This document shows positions 39,301 through 58,200 of a stretch of DNA of 64,000 nt, one piece after another; position 1 is the first letter of the stretch, and the number at the start of each line of letters is the position of its first letter. The position numbers and the translations under genes are program-made. Below the pieces are notes generated by a model. The model made no database searches. It was not told the origin of the DNA and saw only the letters and a program-made list of their open reading frames with translations. The stretch covers positions 44,088-108,087 of the forward strand of contig JAPYMA010002155.1 in assembly GCA_035041965.1 (NCBI GenBank), written 5' to 3'. Source of the DNA: Anisakis pegreffii. Taxonomy: Eukaryota; Nematoda; Chromadorea; Rhabditida; Anisakidae.

Positions 39301-42300
39301 ATGAAAAACAAACTTGACATTCCGTTCAATGGATGGTATCAGAAATCGATTCGTTGAATCTCGAATAATTTTTTGCAAAAAACTAAAATGTGATGAATTG
39401 ACTTTGAGATGTTTGGCCGGATGGTGTCGCTCAATATCTGCGTCAATATGCACTTTCCAATTTATGATATTCTTTGATGAAGCTCTCTCCAGTGCTAATA
39501 CCTAAGCATGAGGCATTGATTTGATAATGAAATGCCATACAACTCGTACGATTCTATTGCAAAGTGATGAAAGATGAAGTTATTCGGAGATGTTCATTCG
39601 ATTATACCTGATAGGGTTTAACAGAACGTGCATCACGATTGAAGTCAGTGTAGAGTTTGAAATGATCAATCAAATGAAACTCTTTATCTCCTTTCTTCAT
39701 CGACTTCGCTTTCTTGGTTAGCGTTGATGTAACACGCAGTTTTATACCCATAAAGTTATTCATCTCACTTCTTAAAGACAAACCCAATATATACGCATGT
39801 CAACGATGTTTGCACTGAACCATAATTGATATGTAATGAGTCTGATTAATATGCTGATATCATGCCCGTACTAAAGTTCCGAAGTAAGAAAACTGTGCTT
39901 GTTCAAACTCGGACTGATTATGAATTCATGTGCACGGGATTTGTTCCACGGGTTCATGGTAGGAAGATCCGATACATACCATATATAGCAAATGCGATGA
40001 AATGCAACCCAACTATTAGAAGCTTTCGATACATAACAGTTTGCGCCAGAAATAATTCAACCAAAAAATGAGTGCAAATAAATCTTCCAAAAATTTACAC
40101 TTTTTGAATGAATGCTTGCGTTTGTTCCATTCGATGAACATCATTCGACAAGTAATTCAGCATCTGCGTTTCAATTTTGTGCACAGAGTTCAATTCTTCT
40201 GTAATTGATAATTCATTTTGAAAGATGCCAATATTTTCCGATTGAAAACATTAATTAATAAACTAATGGAGTGAATACCATCTTGAATGAAATATTTAAT
40301 AGGTATCTAATATACTCCTGCTACGGAGCCGTTTTCAACATGTTTATTCGATAGATAGAATTAAGTTTGCTTATCCGACTAATCGCTGACAGTGATTAGT
40401 CGGATAAGCAAAGTTAATTCTATCGCAAACTTTTTAGACCCTTTGCAGGCAACTAAAAAGCAGTTGACCTCAAGAGACTTTTTTCGAATATCATTTTAGT
40501 TACTCGCATTGATTTCGGTAATACAACATACGAAATTACGAGACATTCCAAGATTGCGTTCTCATTCATGCTTCAATTAACCACGGATACGAATTAACCT
40601 CAAAACGACCATGCAAGATTGACATAATTTTGAAAATGTCGATGTCACAAATTTGACATCAATTAATATTCAATAGCAAACACTAGTTATGTGAACATAA
40701 AAGTAACCTTTGTTGGGAACTACATACTGACTGAAGTTAATGAATTCGCCACTTAACATTTTCCGACATATTGTGTCCACACCCAAATCACTAAATGAAC
40801 GCATTCACATCACATCGTAAACAAAAAGATCACTACCATTCATTAGAATCCATTTAAGTTTCGCTAAAATCAGTCATTTCGCGATAATTTTCAAGTTATG
40901 CAGTGGAGCGTGATATTTTGATGAATGAAGTAATGCATAAACCAAAACGAATATCTCAAACGACAACTCTTACGTTGCTCTTGACGCTAACGTCCCTTTT
41001 TTGGTTTTTTTGAACGGTTCAAACAGTGTATCCATCTCACTGATATCCATTGTCGTTGACAGTAAACGTTTAAGATTCACTTTCTGATATCTATCCTCCA
41101 CTTCATTTTCAACTCGTTTCATCATCTTTTCAGCTTTCATTTTCACTGCTCTTAAAACATGCTCATTTATATTATCATTTCCATATGAACCTTATGAACC
41201 AATTCCTAGTTTTTCAATTGCCGTTAACAACTCATTTCACCTGATTGATCACTGAAATATAGGCGTATCATAAGGATTATTGCCACTGTCATGAAAAATA
41301 GTACTGCACAAACACTCAGTTTCATTGCTGTTGAATGTTCCCAACAAGAAAACGAAAATGCCTTAAGAACTTACTTCGCAGTGGTGAACGCATCGAATGC
41401 ATGCCTCAAATCATCCGGACTTGCATTATCAGTTAGATGCCGTCTGTAACGAGCAATAAACGCTATCTCATTACCATCTTCAAATAACTTCACCAAATTA
41501 CGCGAAATATCCCGAGCGATTCCCAACTGAAGATTCTTTCTTAATTCAATTCCATGCATGCATGTTTATTTTCAACATTTCATGGCACTTCTGTCAATGA
41601 GCTAGCTCCCAGTTCGCTCAAAATGAGCAAAAATTTTTCCAACTCCAAAATCTCTCATAAGAAGCTTATTATCTGCCTCATTTGATTATATCGTATCTCT
41701 CTTTTGCTGTATTTTGTCTCATCCCTTCTCTCACTTGTGCGATATGGCGTTTTCGTTAAGCGTCTGCACAGGTGCAACATTTCTTGTGATGAATGCATCA
41801 CTATGATATTAAGTTCGGTTTATGACTTCAATGGCCCTAGAGAGAGGGTCGTTGGGCTCAGGTTTCTTGGTGGCCCGGAAGAGGGCCATTGGATTTAAGG
41901 TATGCTGTTCTATTATATGGGGTGCATATCTTTTCATTTCACGCCGAATATCACAATAAGTGTGTCGTTCCAAACACCAGTGAAAGGACAGCTGGAATAC
42001 CTCCTTCGGTGATAAACGACTACCTTCCAGAAATCTACCACCCAAATACCCAATCGTCCTCGTACAGCGCTATCGATATACCCTACTTCGTCTACATTCC
42101 GCCAGCCTCATCTCCCCACCACACTCACAAACTAGAACAGCACTAAAGCCATGCAGTCAGTATAAGCATGCCTGACCTCTGTGGACATTAAATTTAAATG
42201 GATTACTGTAATCCTCGACATTCAGGTGAATGATGCATTCTGAGCATTGACCACTAACAATTCTGTTGCATTCTATAGTGTTCACACTATCTCCAACTTG

Positions 42301-42681
42301 TCTTTCTCTCTGCCTCTCCATCCTCTCCATCGAAAAAAAACCTCTCAACTGCTAGACGGATATGGTGAGCAATATGCGTGATGTTCGCGATAGAAGCAGA
42401 AGGAAAATTGATGTGAGAGAGTCCTCTCTCTCGGACTCAGAAAAATTTTTGCTCATTTTGAGTGAGCTTGGAGTTTATCGACAACAGTGCGTATTTCATT
42501 ACTGAACAATATTCTTAATACCACTACAATAAAACAACCCAATAAATTCCAAGCTTTTCTTCATAATTAAACTTGACCGGTATGAATGTGCTACAAGATT
42601 CTCGCTGAAAAATAAAATTACCTCAGCAGAGATGAAATCGTCTGCTGTCCATTTCACCAAAGACGTCTCTTTATCATCCAT
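36373..42681 (-). CDS. SRBD1: SRBD1/Tex-like S1 RNA-binding protein
   Basis: A eukaryotic relative of bacterial Tex and Spt6, a nucleic-acid-binding protein of poorly defined role. Exons, 5' to 3': 42622-42681, 41375-41526, about 40975-41151, 40710-40795, 40105-40235, 39611-39700, 39310-39502, 38966-39127, 38526-38765, 38187-38276, 38020-38097, 37885-37973, 37540-37631, 37101-37285, 36827-36992, 36728-36745, 36527-36676 and 36373-36450. Signatures in order: Tex N-domain NEIAFIARYRRHLT; YqgF-like core RPVLAIDPGYANGCK and VISECGASIYSATE; helix-hairpin-helix VSGLNKKTAASIVKYR then EISGIGPKSFEQCAGF; PESYHIAK; C-terminal S1 domain GVFIDIGVGCDALAHQS. About 730 residues, shorter than the vertebrate protein at the N-terminus. 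Exons 39.6-40.8 kb and the 37.97/38.02 junction are less certain. Confidence 0.88.
36728..36745 (-). other. SRBD1: 18-nt microexon of the SRBD1-like gene
   Basis: Between acceptor TTAAG and a strong donor GTGAGTG lie exactly six codons (TTHSGS). Both flanking introns are phase 0, so including or skipping it keeps the frame. It connects the helical bundle to the S1 domain. Support is from splice signals only. Confidence 0.6.
40354..40424. repeat. 31-bp near-perfect hairpin
   Basis: Arms 40354-40384 and 40394-40424 are reverse complements with a single mismatch, around the 9-nt loop GCTGACAGT. It sits in an intron of the SRBD1-like gene. No transposon ends or coding potential are visible. Confidence 0.93.
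41604..42476 (-). mobile_element. decayed DNA transposon with terminal inverted repeats
   Basis: The two ends are inverted copies sharing CTCAAAATGAGCAAAAATTTTTC (left 41616-41639, right 42440-42463), extended by weaker similarity outward (CTCCCAG / CTCCAAG). Inside, the minus strand keeps a transposase N-terminal fragment: a CECGGEMRL zinc-ribbon half, then, after an in-frame stop where a Trp would be expected, RCTRTIG, LSPKEVFQLSFHWCLE and TYCDIRREM, ending at 41809. The layout (zinc ribbon, Trp-Arg-Cys, then a helical segment) resembles ISXO2/IS1595 (Merlin-type) transposases. The catalytic part is missing, so it is non-autonomous. No clear target-site duplication was found. It lies wholly inside SRBD1 intron 1 (41527-42621). 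Confidence 0.75.
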
Positions 42682-44021
42682 CGAATAAGTGTAATTGATC
42701 AAAACAGCGATGAACCATCAACACAGTTAGGATCAAAACGTCTGTTCCACTGAAATTTCACAGCACAATTATAAATGATGTTGGTGAATAAACGACAATC
42801 ACTACTTCATGGGAATGGGAATATATATGTGTGTGTGTTCGTTTCGTCATTGTGCGAGCTGTAGTGTAACCGTTGGCGAGTGTACATCAAGGCTTATATA
42901 CAAAACCACACTCGTTTGCGTATTTCGTCCCTAGTATGTGCAAGGGCGTGCACAATTTGACTATTGCAGTCAGTTTTGGCTCTCCTAAATGCACTCAATT
43001 TCTGCCCTTCTTTCTCCCTATTTGGTTCACGTTCTCCTCCTTTACCGATCCAAGCGACGGGGATTCATTTCAGGAAAAGACAAAAGAGGAGTTCCTGGCG
43101 AACGAAGGAGGCTAACTGCACAGAAAAGATTCTCCGCAGGACGGATAAAACTGGAACACCCAACCGAATGAGTTCACTGATTGAATGAATCTCTACCGCA
43201 GTGACTGAACACTGCATTCGTTGGTCAAGATTTTATTCGCCTAATACCGAATAATTAAAATCATCAGCACATGGAAACACAACTAGATCGAAATCTTATT
43301 TGTGTTTCTTAACGATTGTATTTCAAAATATATTTGCATTTTCTTTCAAATTTATTTTGAAATCACATGTACTTTAGTAATTCAACGTGAACTTCATTTA
43401 CGATGGCACGTGGTCTTGATCGATCCTTATGATATGTACTCAAATGCGATAATCTTACGCTAGAAGACTGAAATGTTGGCTATTTTTTTGCGATAAGACT
43501 CACTTGACCACACCGTCACTATCATGAAATAGTGCTTGAGAGATGAGTAATGAATCTACTCGATTCTTTCAAAAATGAATTCAAAGCAATCTGAAAAACT
43601 ATATGCCTACTTCAACAATTTTTTAATTTGTCCTTTTTGCACTGTTGAAATACTGGAAACGGTAGCGAAAATATATTTATTAGCAATAAAACAAGCATAT
43701 GTATGCAATGAAGTGGGCAAAAGGACACCATTGCTGAACGATTGGTCATGACTTGTTAGTTCAACGAAGACACGAGCAGAGAGATGACTGGATATAAGAA
43801 ATTTGAAATGTATGTACAATTTAAGAGATGAATTTTCCAGCTGGAAATTTGTTATGAGCGAAAAACAACAAAACAATAAACGTAAAGTAATTAAATGTCA
43901 ATAATTGAAAATAAATATTTCAAACGTGCAGAGAACATGCAAAGAGTGTTCAAGACGTCTGAGTGGTGATCACTTGTGGCTGATATTCGTACGATGATCA
44001 ACGCATATACGATCGATAAGA
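42682..44021. other. spacer, SRBD1 5' flank and H4 3' flank
   Basis: Contains the upstream region of the SRBD1-like gene and the 3' region of histone H4. Short plus-strand frames at 42873-43188 look like chance frames. A minus-strand AATAAA lies near 43677-43682, about 340 bases after the H4 stop. No histone stem-loop was found. Confidence 0.5.
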
Positions 44022-45072
<1,051 letters not shown>

Positions 45073-45438
45073 CTATTTAGAGCTGGTATATTTGGTGACA
45101 GCTTTGGTACCTTCAGAGACAGCATGCTTTGCCAATTCACCGGGTAGTATGAGTCGAACGGCGGTTTGAATTTCACGAGATGAAATTGTTGAGCGTTTAT
45201 TGTAGTGGGCAAGACGACTTGCTTCGGCGGCGATTCGTTCGAAGACATCGTTAACGAATGAATTCATAATGGACATTGCTTTTGAAGAAATACCAGTGTC
45301 TGGATGAACTTGCTTGAGAACGCGGTAGATGTAAACCGAATAGGATTCTCTTCGTCGAACGTGTTTCCTCTTCTCACCTCGTGGTTTCGCCGATTTCGCT
45401 GCTTTTTTGGCTCCTTTCGCTGATGGCTTCGGAGGCAT
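45073..45438 (-). CDS. H2B: histone H2B
   Basis: A complete intronless H2B of 121 residues. The start is set at the ATG at 45438, giving the nematode-type [18 protein letters not shown] tail; the open frame continues upstream, but those codons are not histone-like. The core is intact: [58 protein letters not shown] and the ending AVTKYTSSK with the ubiquitylated lysine. It pairs with H2A in the nucleosome. It lies 740 bases upstream of H4 in the same direction. No canonical 3' stem-loop follows the stop. Confidence 0.99.
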   Translation of the reverse strand: MPPKPSAKGAKKAAKSAKPRGEKRKHVRRRESYSVYIYRVLKQVHPDTGISSKAMSIMNSFVNDVFERIAAEASRLAHYNKRSTISSREIQTAVRLILPGELAKHAVSEGTKAVTKYTSSK

Positions 45439-46268
45439 TAGGTGTTGATTTTTTTGAATTAGTAAATAATGAATATGGTTGAAATATGAGGAATTGGAGA
45501 GCGTAGAGTGCTGAGCAAGTAAACACACAAATGAACACTGCACGAGCGTGAATGGGTGAAAATGGCTTGGATTAAAATTGTATTGATCGAAGATGTGAGC
45601 ACTCTGCTGACAGCTATGGCACGCCCTTTCTCATGAAGTAGAATTTCGGTATATTCAACTACTGACAATGAAATAATTTCGGCTTTCTGTGGTGAATGTT
45701 GTTTGTGGATGCAAATTACGGAAAATTTGATCTCGAGAGTATGAGAATGACTTGCATAAGAACAACGTGCATTCCAAAACATCAACAATGCTCAACTGAA
45801 CATCCATTAAAAAAAGGAACAAAACACTTGTTAGTAATAAATTTATTCGTGAAGAAACGAAAATGTAAACACAACAAAATACAAAATTATCACAATCGCC
45901 ACTCTACCCGTGCCATTCACATCAGACTAATCATACCTCCAAACCCGGACTGTACGAACAAATCAGCTTCGAATGAATCATTCTAATATTTGCGTTTGGA
46001 AGTAATACAACAATTAGAAAATTGTTGAATGAAACGCATACTGGTAAACTGCATTAAACTGCATGTTAATCAGTCGGATAACAGTTGACTTTCCAACTTC
46101 AACCTTTCTAACTTCAGCATGATTGCAGGTGGCGAATAACAGACGTATGCAATGTCACCGTATTTGTGTATTGCAGAAGCTTGAAGTAAATATAAGAGTT
46201 TGCTTTGATGTCTTCAACAAGACAACGCACCACAAAAGTAACTAGACGAAGAAACCAAACAACGATCG
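45439..46268. other. H2B promoter / HP1 3' flank
   Basis: AT-rich spacer between the HP1-like stop codon and the H2B start. No coding region, RNA gene or distinct motif was recognised. Confidence 0.5.
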
Positions 46269-47052
46269 CTATGTACGGCTGCAAAAGTTGCTCTGAAACC
46301 GTTGTTCATAAAACCTTATGACCAGTTGTGGACAACGTTCCTTGACTATACTGGCGGATACGACATCTGGTTCTTCACAGCCTTTCCATTTGATCAGCAA
46401 ATCCATCGAACCATCCTTTGAATGAACCGCACCGATGATTTCTTGAGGTTCTAGACCTGTATAACGAACGGATGAATATGCAATGGTACGAAGATTAACA
46501 CTTATACAAATGCCATGTAGTTGAATAATTCAACGAAATATGATGCAATCAATCAGATCAGAGCAGTTGAAATGAACACGAGAAATCGACAACTTAGGCA
46601 TATCACATACCGCGATCGAAACCATTGGATAGTTCGTTTTCATAACGTTTCCGTTTCAGATTCATCTTCTTTTCTCGCAATTCGTATGCCTAACAATGAC
46701 TATTCGTTAATAAATAAACTAAACCATCTGTCACATGTGTACTTCATTCGCTACACAAATGCTTTTCAGTGTTTTATTGGACGCAGTCTCAATCTCGAAC
46801 GATAACACTCCGACTGCAGTGGTTGAAGATGCACGACAACTGATAAAGTACATTTTACAAAGAGCATCAAACCTTTTGGTTATTAGAGAGCGAAAGAAGA
46901 ACCTGGATCAATTCCGGGCAATCTAAATTGTTTTCTGGTTCCCACGTGTTCTCGGAGTCGGGGAATCCTTTCCACCTCAGGAAATATTCAACAACGCCGT
47001 TGCGAATGCGTTTGTTGATCACTTCTTCCACTATGTATTCGTCATTCTTCAA
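46269..47052 (-). CDS. HP1: HP1-type chromodomain protein
   Basis: Three phase-consistent exons (46903-47052, 46611-46689, 46269-46456) encode 138 residues. The chromodomain (residues about 4-50) has [18 protein letters not shown] and [16 protein letters not shown], with the aromatic residues that read H3K9 methylation. A hinge of about 27 residues is basic ([10 protein letters not shown]). The chromoshadow domain begins [11 protein letters not shown] and continues [14 protein letters not shown], then [13 protein letters not shown]. It dimerises in other HP1 proteins to recruit silencing partners. It is short for the family (usually 170-210 residues), mainly because of the hinge, and the C-terminal Trp seen after the last helix of most HP1s is absent. 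C. elegans counterparts are hpl-1/hpl-2. Confidence 0.93.
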
Positions 47053-47220
47053 ATGAGCAAGTAAATACGACCGATCACGATCATCTTTGAAGAGGATATA
47101 AACTCATCTTCTTAATTCAACTTTGCTAATTTCATTTCAATCGCTCTGCTTCCTGCTACTTTCTATGCCTAACTCTCGCGTCCACATACAACAAAACGCT
47201 CTCTGGGCGACAGCACCCTT

Positions 47221-47222
<2 letters not shown>

Positions 47223-47285
<63 letters not shown>
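47223..47285. repeat. (TA)n microsatellite
   Basis: An uninterrupted run of about 31 TA dinucleotides. It abuts the presumed tail side of the adjacent minus-strand SINE-like repeat and may be its expanded tail. Confidence 0.98.
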
Positions 47286-47287
<2 letters not shown>

Positions 47288-47289
47288 TC

Positions 47290-47615
47290 GATAATCGCTT
47301 ACTCCAAGATCCTTTCTCGGGCGAAGTTCCATCGTTTCAGAGAGGTCGAACGCGTCGGCGTCGAAACGTAAGAGTGGCTTGAGTTGGCCCACTGTAAGCC
47401 TCAACCTATAAACTGGAACAAAGCACAGCCTAAACCCCAACCTGAAGTCCGCTTATCCCCAAATGAAATACACGCTCAGCCTGAAATAAAAACACCAGCA
47501 AAGTGTCGGTGAATGCAGCCAGATACTGCCAAAGCCACAGTCAGTATAGAACTGACGACCTCATAATCGCTAGTCAGGAACGCTAACCACTGAGCCATCC
47601 GATCAGGGCACATGA
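47290..47615 (-). mobile_element. tRNA-derived SINE-like element
   Basis: On the minus strand, about 47540-47610 reads GGATGGCTCAGTGGTTAGCG, an A-box-like segment. It continues with CCTGA...AGG and a weak B-box-like GTCGTCAGTTC. This is a degenerate tRNA head joined to about 250 bases of unrelated body ending at the (TA)n tract. Translations of such heads give the familiar spurious RMAQWLA... peptide. Termini and target duplications are not resolved. Confidence 0.6.
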
Positions 47616-48407
47616 TGGGAGGGGCACACGAACACTTCGCCAAGTATGAATAGAGTGGCACTCTGCCAAGTTTCACCAATGGTATTGGTAATTGGTAGTA
47701 TTCGGAAATGTGAATTTCTTACCCAGTTAAGATGAAACAATATAAGCGAAGGACACATGCCTCCTTAGCATATATATCAACACATGTCCAGAATATTCAA
47801 ATCACATTGCTGCATCGCATTTATTGCGTTGTTTCCTTGCAGCACATTGTCATAGAAATAGCAAATTTAAAGATTTTAAAGCCCATTGTCTTACACTCAT
47901 TTGAGTGACTGGTCGCTGGAGTCCTCATATCACCCGGAACGTAAATGATAGAAGACACGGAACATGTTTATATGTTCATTTCATGTTGCGAATGCGTTGC
48001 AAATGAAAGTGAACAGAACTTTCATTTTTACTCTCTTAACGATCCAACGTTCCCGTTACGGGAATATGATGAAAAACCAGAAAAGGAACGCCGAGTTTCA
48101 GAGGAATTAGGTTTACATCCGTATCTGTTTTCAAACGAGTAAATTATAAAGAGCCGAACTTCTAATTTACTATTAGTTAATTCTAACTCTCATCTTCAAA
48201 GAGTTAGTATGATCGTCATGTGTGAACGTCTACCCAATATTATTAATATGATTATTCATCAATCAATCAGACAAGCATTCATAATTTTGCGGTTTTTCCG
48301 AAGAACAATTGAGTTTTCATATAGCATTGTATTCAGTGCACAGTATTTATGAAGTCATTTAGCTGTTTTCGACGAGCACATATGTCATCAATTGCCAAGC
48401 AGCAGCA

Positions 48408-54447
<6,040 letters not shown>

Positions 54448-55203
54448 TGTAATATGCTGAGAAATTTTCTTTAAATTCTTTACCAAACGATCACCAATGA
54501 ACGATACATATCACTTTTTAAAATAAATATCAGAGCAGAAAGATTCAAAAGAAACTTGTTTCATCAAATTTTCATGAATACAAAAAAGTTTGCTTTTTTC
54601 ATGAATGTAAAATTTCTTAACTATAAAATTTTGCCTCAAATGATGCATGCACCAATCGCCCTGCGTATGAAATCAAATAACTGTGCTGAAGCTTAATGAA
54701 AAAGAGAATAAGGGGAAAATAAAGGAGCAGTAAAAGCTTTGCTATGTGAGCAACTTCTCTGATATCTATGATATAGTGCATAGCTGATCACTGAATAGAT
54801 CAATATCAACAGCTCACATCGGTGATCAATAATACCCTTCAGATAATTCTGCTCTAATAACATACTGCACATTGTTTCAGCTCATCACTTCTAAGATTAC
54901 AAGAGTTCTCATATTTGCTTGTTTTCGAAACAAAATTCAATTATCATAACAACGCACTTATTTCACATTTATGAACATATATAATCTTTTTGCAACAATT
55001 GCACACTGCTCATAACGTAAGAATGCAATGAACAGAGCACAGCACGTAAATAAAAATAATTCAGTGTGAAAAATGACCGTACAATGGGTGAGTACGATGA
55101 AATTCTTTGGATATAGCTATCTGTAAACGAGTAAGGATGTGGTTCGCATGAAGAACTGAAAATAATTTTCAGAATCGTTGAGATCATTGATACGATGGCT
55201 GTG
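54448..55203. other. spacer, glucosidase promoter side
   Basis: Short AT-rich interval between the alpha-glucosidase start and the stop codon of the upstream receptor gene, both on the minus strand. No feature beyond the likely splice acceptor at 54456-54461 was seen. Confidence 0.5.
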
Positions 55204-58200
55204 TCATTCACGAGCAGCTGCAGTCAGCTGCACCATGTTGACAGCATCCACTTTTACATTTGTGCAAAGGAATGCGCGCACACGACGTCTGAATTCAGCA
55301 TTCATAGTGATATAAACGAAAAAGTTGAGCGCTGAGTTGATCGACGATAGCCATTCACCTGTTTCGGAGACACTTATTGGCTGGAATTATTCATTTGGTT
55401 CATTCAGACTCACGAATTTCCAAAGTTCCAATCCGAAAAAAATTTTTTGGAAGAACTTTACAGATTGTTTCCATCAATCAAATGAATGATTTTGGGTGGT
55501 GGGAACAAGGAAATTCCGAAAATCGGAATAATTTGTGAGATTACTGATTGCAAGAGTAGTGCCAATGAAATAAATCTTATTGACCTTTCAAACCTTTGAA
55601 AATCGGTCTATTTTCAACAAATATAATCCTTTCAAACCTTTGAAGGATTACATTTGCTGACAATTGACCGACTTCTTGGAGGAACTTTTACACAGATTGT
55701 TTTTAGACGAAAAGACAGCGTTTTTTGAGTGGGGATGTAAACTTTTCAGAGTTTCATTCATTTGATACAAAATTCTATCATCCTAATGAACACATGCGAA
55801 ACAATGAATGAATTAGCCTTTTTGTTCGGTGCACTGCTAGAGCATGCGACCGAAAATTGGAGAATGATGGGCTCGAGGCGTGAGGAAATATTCACGTCAC
55901 TAGGAAATTCGGAATGAATCCTGGAAACTGAATTAAAAATTGCTGAATATACTTACGAATCTTCCAAAATAAACCGACAGTAGCGAGGCAATATTCGGTA
56001 ACGTCACCAGTACACATGATAGTATGTTCAGTACCACAATAGCGCGGATCTTCTTCAGTTGCGCTGTTATTGTCCTGAATATTGAACGTGCTAAGCAAAC
56101 AAACATATGCGTGTGTACTGAAGATGGACAACAGCACGCCATCCCGCTACTAGCGAATAGCGCGCTATTGTGTTCAAATAGCGGCACCTTATAGCGATAG
56201 CGGAATCTGCTGTCGTTAGTCAGCGCTCTAGCAAGCTATTTTTTCTCAAACGATAGCGCCTCAGCGGACAACTTTCGCTATCCGTTCGTCTGCAAGTGAA
56301 TGCATGTTTCTTTCATCATTAATGTATAATATGTAAATACAAATTTGCGTTATAACACTGCACTGAATTCGAACCCATGAAACTCTTTCGAACGGTTAGA
56401 AGTTGAGCATTCAAACATTGACTGCAGTTATTTTCTCCGAACTTTCAAGTAGCAACAGCGATAACGATAGCGATTGTGGATTGACTTTGCCAAAATAGCG
56501 GATCAGAGATAGCGCTTCGTTATTTTTTGGCGATGACGGCGATAGAGGATTTTTTCCGCCGAACTAACAGTTTTTCGTTTAATGAATCAGCAAATAGCGC
56601 GCTGTCGTTTTTGATAGCTTGCCCATATTGCTTTTTTGAGTGAGACTGTATCGATGCTATCTTCAACAGGATTATACCTTTTGGATGCGATAATATAGGC
56701 GGCCGATGTAAGTAAAAGTGCGACACAATATCCGATTATCTGAAATCTTAAGAATTATTCTATGCCCCTAAGAATCTAAGAGTTATTCTATTCTATATAT
56801 TTTTCTATGTCTTCGAATGGATAACCAAATGGCTGCCATAATCAGTAAATGCTCTGTTACCACGTAATGTAATTGCCTTGCCTGATAATAAGTTCGCACC
56901 GAACAAACACAATTCATTCAGTGAAAACGGTTTATAGCGAAAAGTAGGAATATGGTCAATTAAACGAGCATAATAATGCGATATTTTGAAACATTGAATG
57001 TTATGGTCGAGAAGCGTAGGTAAATTTTCATTGAATGGCGATTTGAAAGAAATTAGAACTGTTCTTCGGATTATCACAAATGTGGTTGATCATGTTGGTT
57101 GTTATGACGTTCTCTCACTGTTAGAATCAATTAACAATGCTCATTTATGAAGCATATCGACTCCCATTCATTTAGAAAACAATTAGCATCAAATGGATGA
57201 ATTCATTTTCAGCAAATGCCCATAAATCCAATCCCATTAAATACCACATAAAGCTTGATTGAAAACCATACTTACCTCAGTCCAGTAAACGAATAGTCCA
57301 TATTCAGGCGAGAACGTAGCCTTTCTACCGCAATAATGATTCACTTCTTTATCACCATTTCTTAAGACGAGAATAATCGCAACCAAAATACTGATCAAAA
57401 CAAATGCCACACTCAACATCCCGAATTGAATGTCTCTACAAATAAGAATTGTTGCTCTCAAGATGTGATTCAGTTTAGAGGCATGTACTTTTGATTCGAA
57501 GAAATACAAAATTGTAGTCGATGAATGAAAATTAGCAAATGACAGATGCTAACTGTTACCGCAGGAAACTGATAGATCTTTTCTTGGAGTAATATACGCA
57601 AGGACGGTTACAAATGAAAGCGATCCACTTGAAGAGTGATTCGTCATCTGCGGCATACTCCAAGATTTCTGATGAATTTCACAATGGCTCACCTTTTCTC
57701 GACGAATTTTTGATACCAAAACGGTTTAAAAACACAAACAACACGATCAAAACCGATCGCAACTTGTGTTGATGGAGGCCAAGTGGAACCGATGATTCGA
57801 AACCAAACATAGGCCTTTTGTGCGCACGTCAAAGAAGTCTGAATTGATGGAGGGCATTAATTGAGCAGTTTAATACATTGTTAAATTATTCCATTTTTTA
57901 ACAGTCGAGTGTTGAAGTATAGCAGTCACGCAAAAAGACGTCGTGGAATCTTTGCTGGTGAAATGTTGTGCTGATTATAGATCATTATAGATCATTCGTC
58001 GGACGCCCAATGGATCAGTGATTGATCATCCAATATAACTATCAGTTATTCTCATGAATGTTCACAAAATTCCCACAAATCTCCACAAATCATGCTTTAC
58101 ATGCCGCATTCTGTGAGATGCGATAATTACTTTTAGTTATTTCTGCGCTCATAGGTTACTTTTCTCTTCGATCCTTTTATTTCATTTATTTGCTTCGTAA

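Larger units (their letters stand above)
47053..48407. other. intergenic repeats between HP1 and alpha-glucosidase genes
   Basis: Holds the (TA)n tract and a SINE-like element described separately. A 65-codon plus-strand frame at 47945-48142 has an ATG but no recognised domain; I do not call it a gene. Confidence 0.5.

Noticed and set aside
41371..41559. ATG at 41559 as the start of the SRBD1-like protein
   Set aside because: Acceptor CTTCAG at 41527-41529 joins in phase to an upstream 20-codon exon (42622-42681) that completes a typical Tex N-terminus; the 41559 ATG lies in intron 1.
42873..43188. Overlapping plus-strand frames upstream of SRBD1
   Set aside because: Three frames are open at once over a more GC-rich stretch, none resembles a protein family, and no splice structure is visible.
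45439..45543. N-terminal extension of H2B
   Set aside because: The upstream in-frame codons are hydrophobic and unlike any histone tail; the ATG at 45438 gives the standard nematode H2B start.
47945..48142. 65-codon plus-strand frame starting with ATG
   Set aside because: No domain, promoter or neighbouring exon; probably chance in a repeat-rich spacer.
57550..57660. Possible extra receptor exon reading MTNHSSSGSLSF...
   Set aside because: Exons on either side (TM3 and TM4) join directly in a normal receptor order; including it would disrupt the loop between TM3 and TM4.
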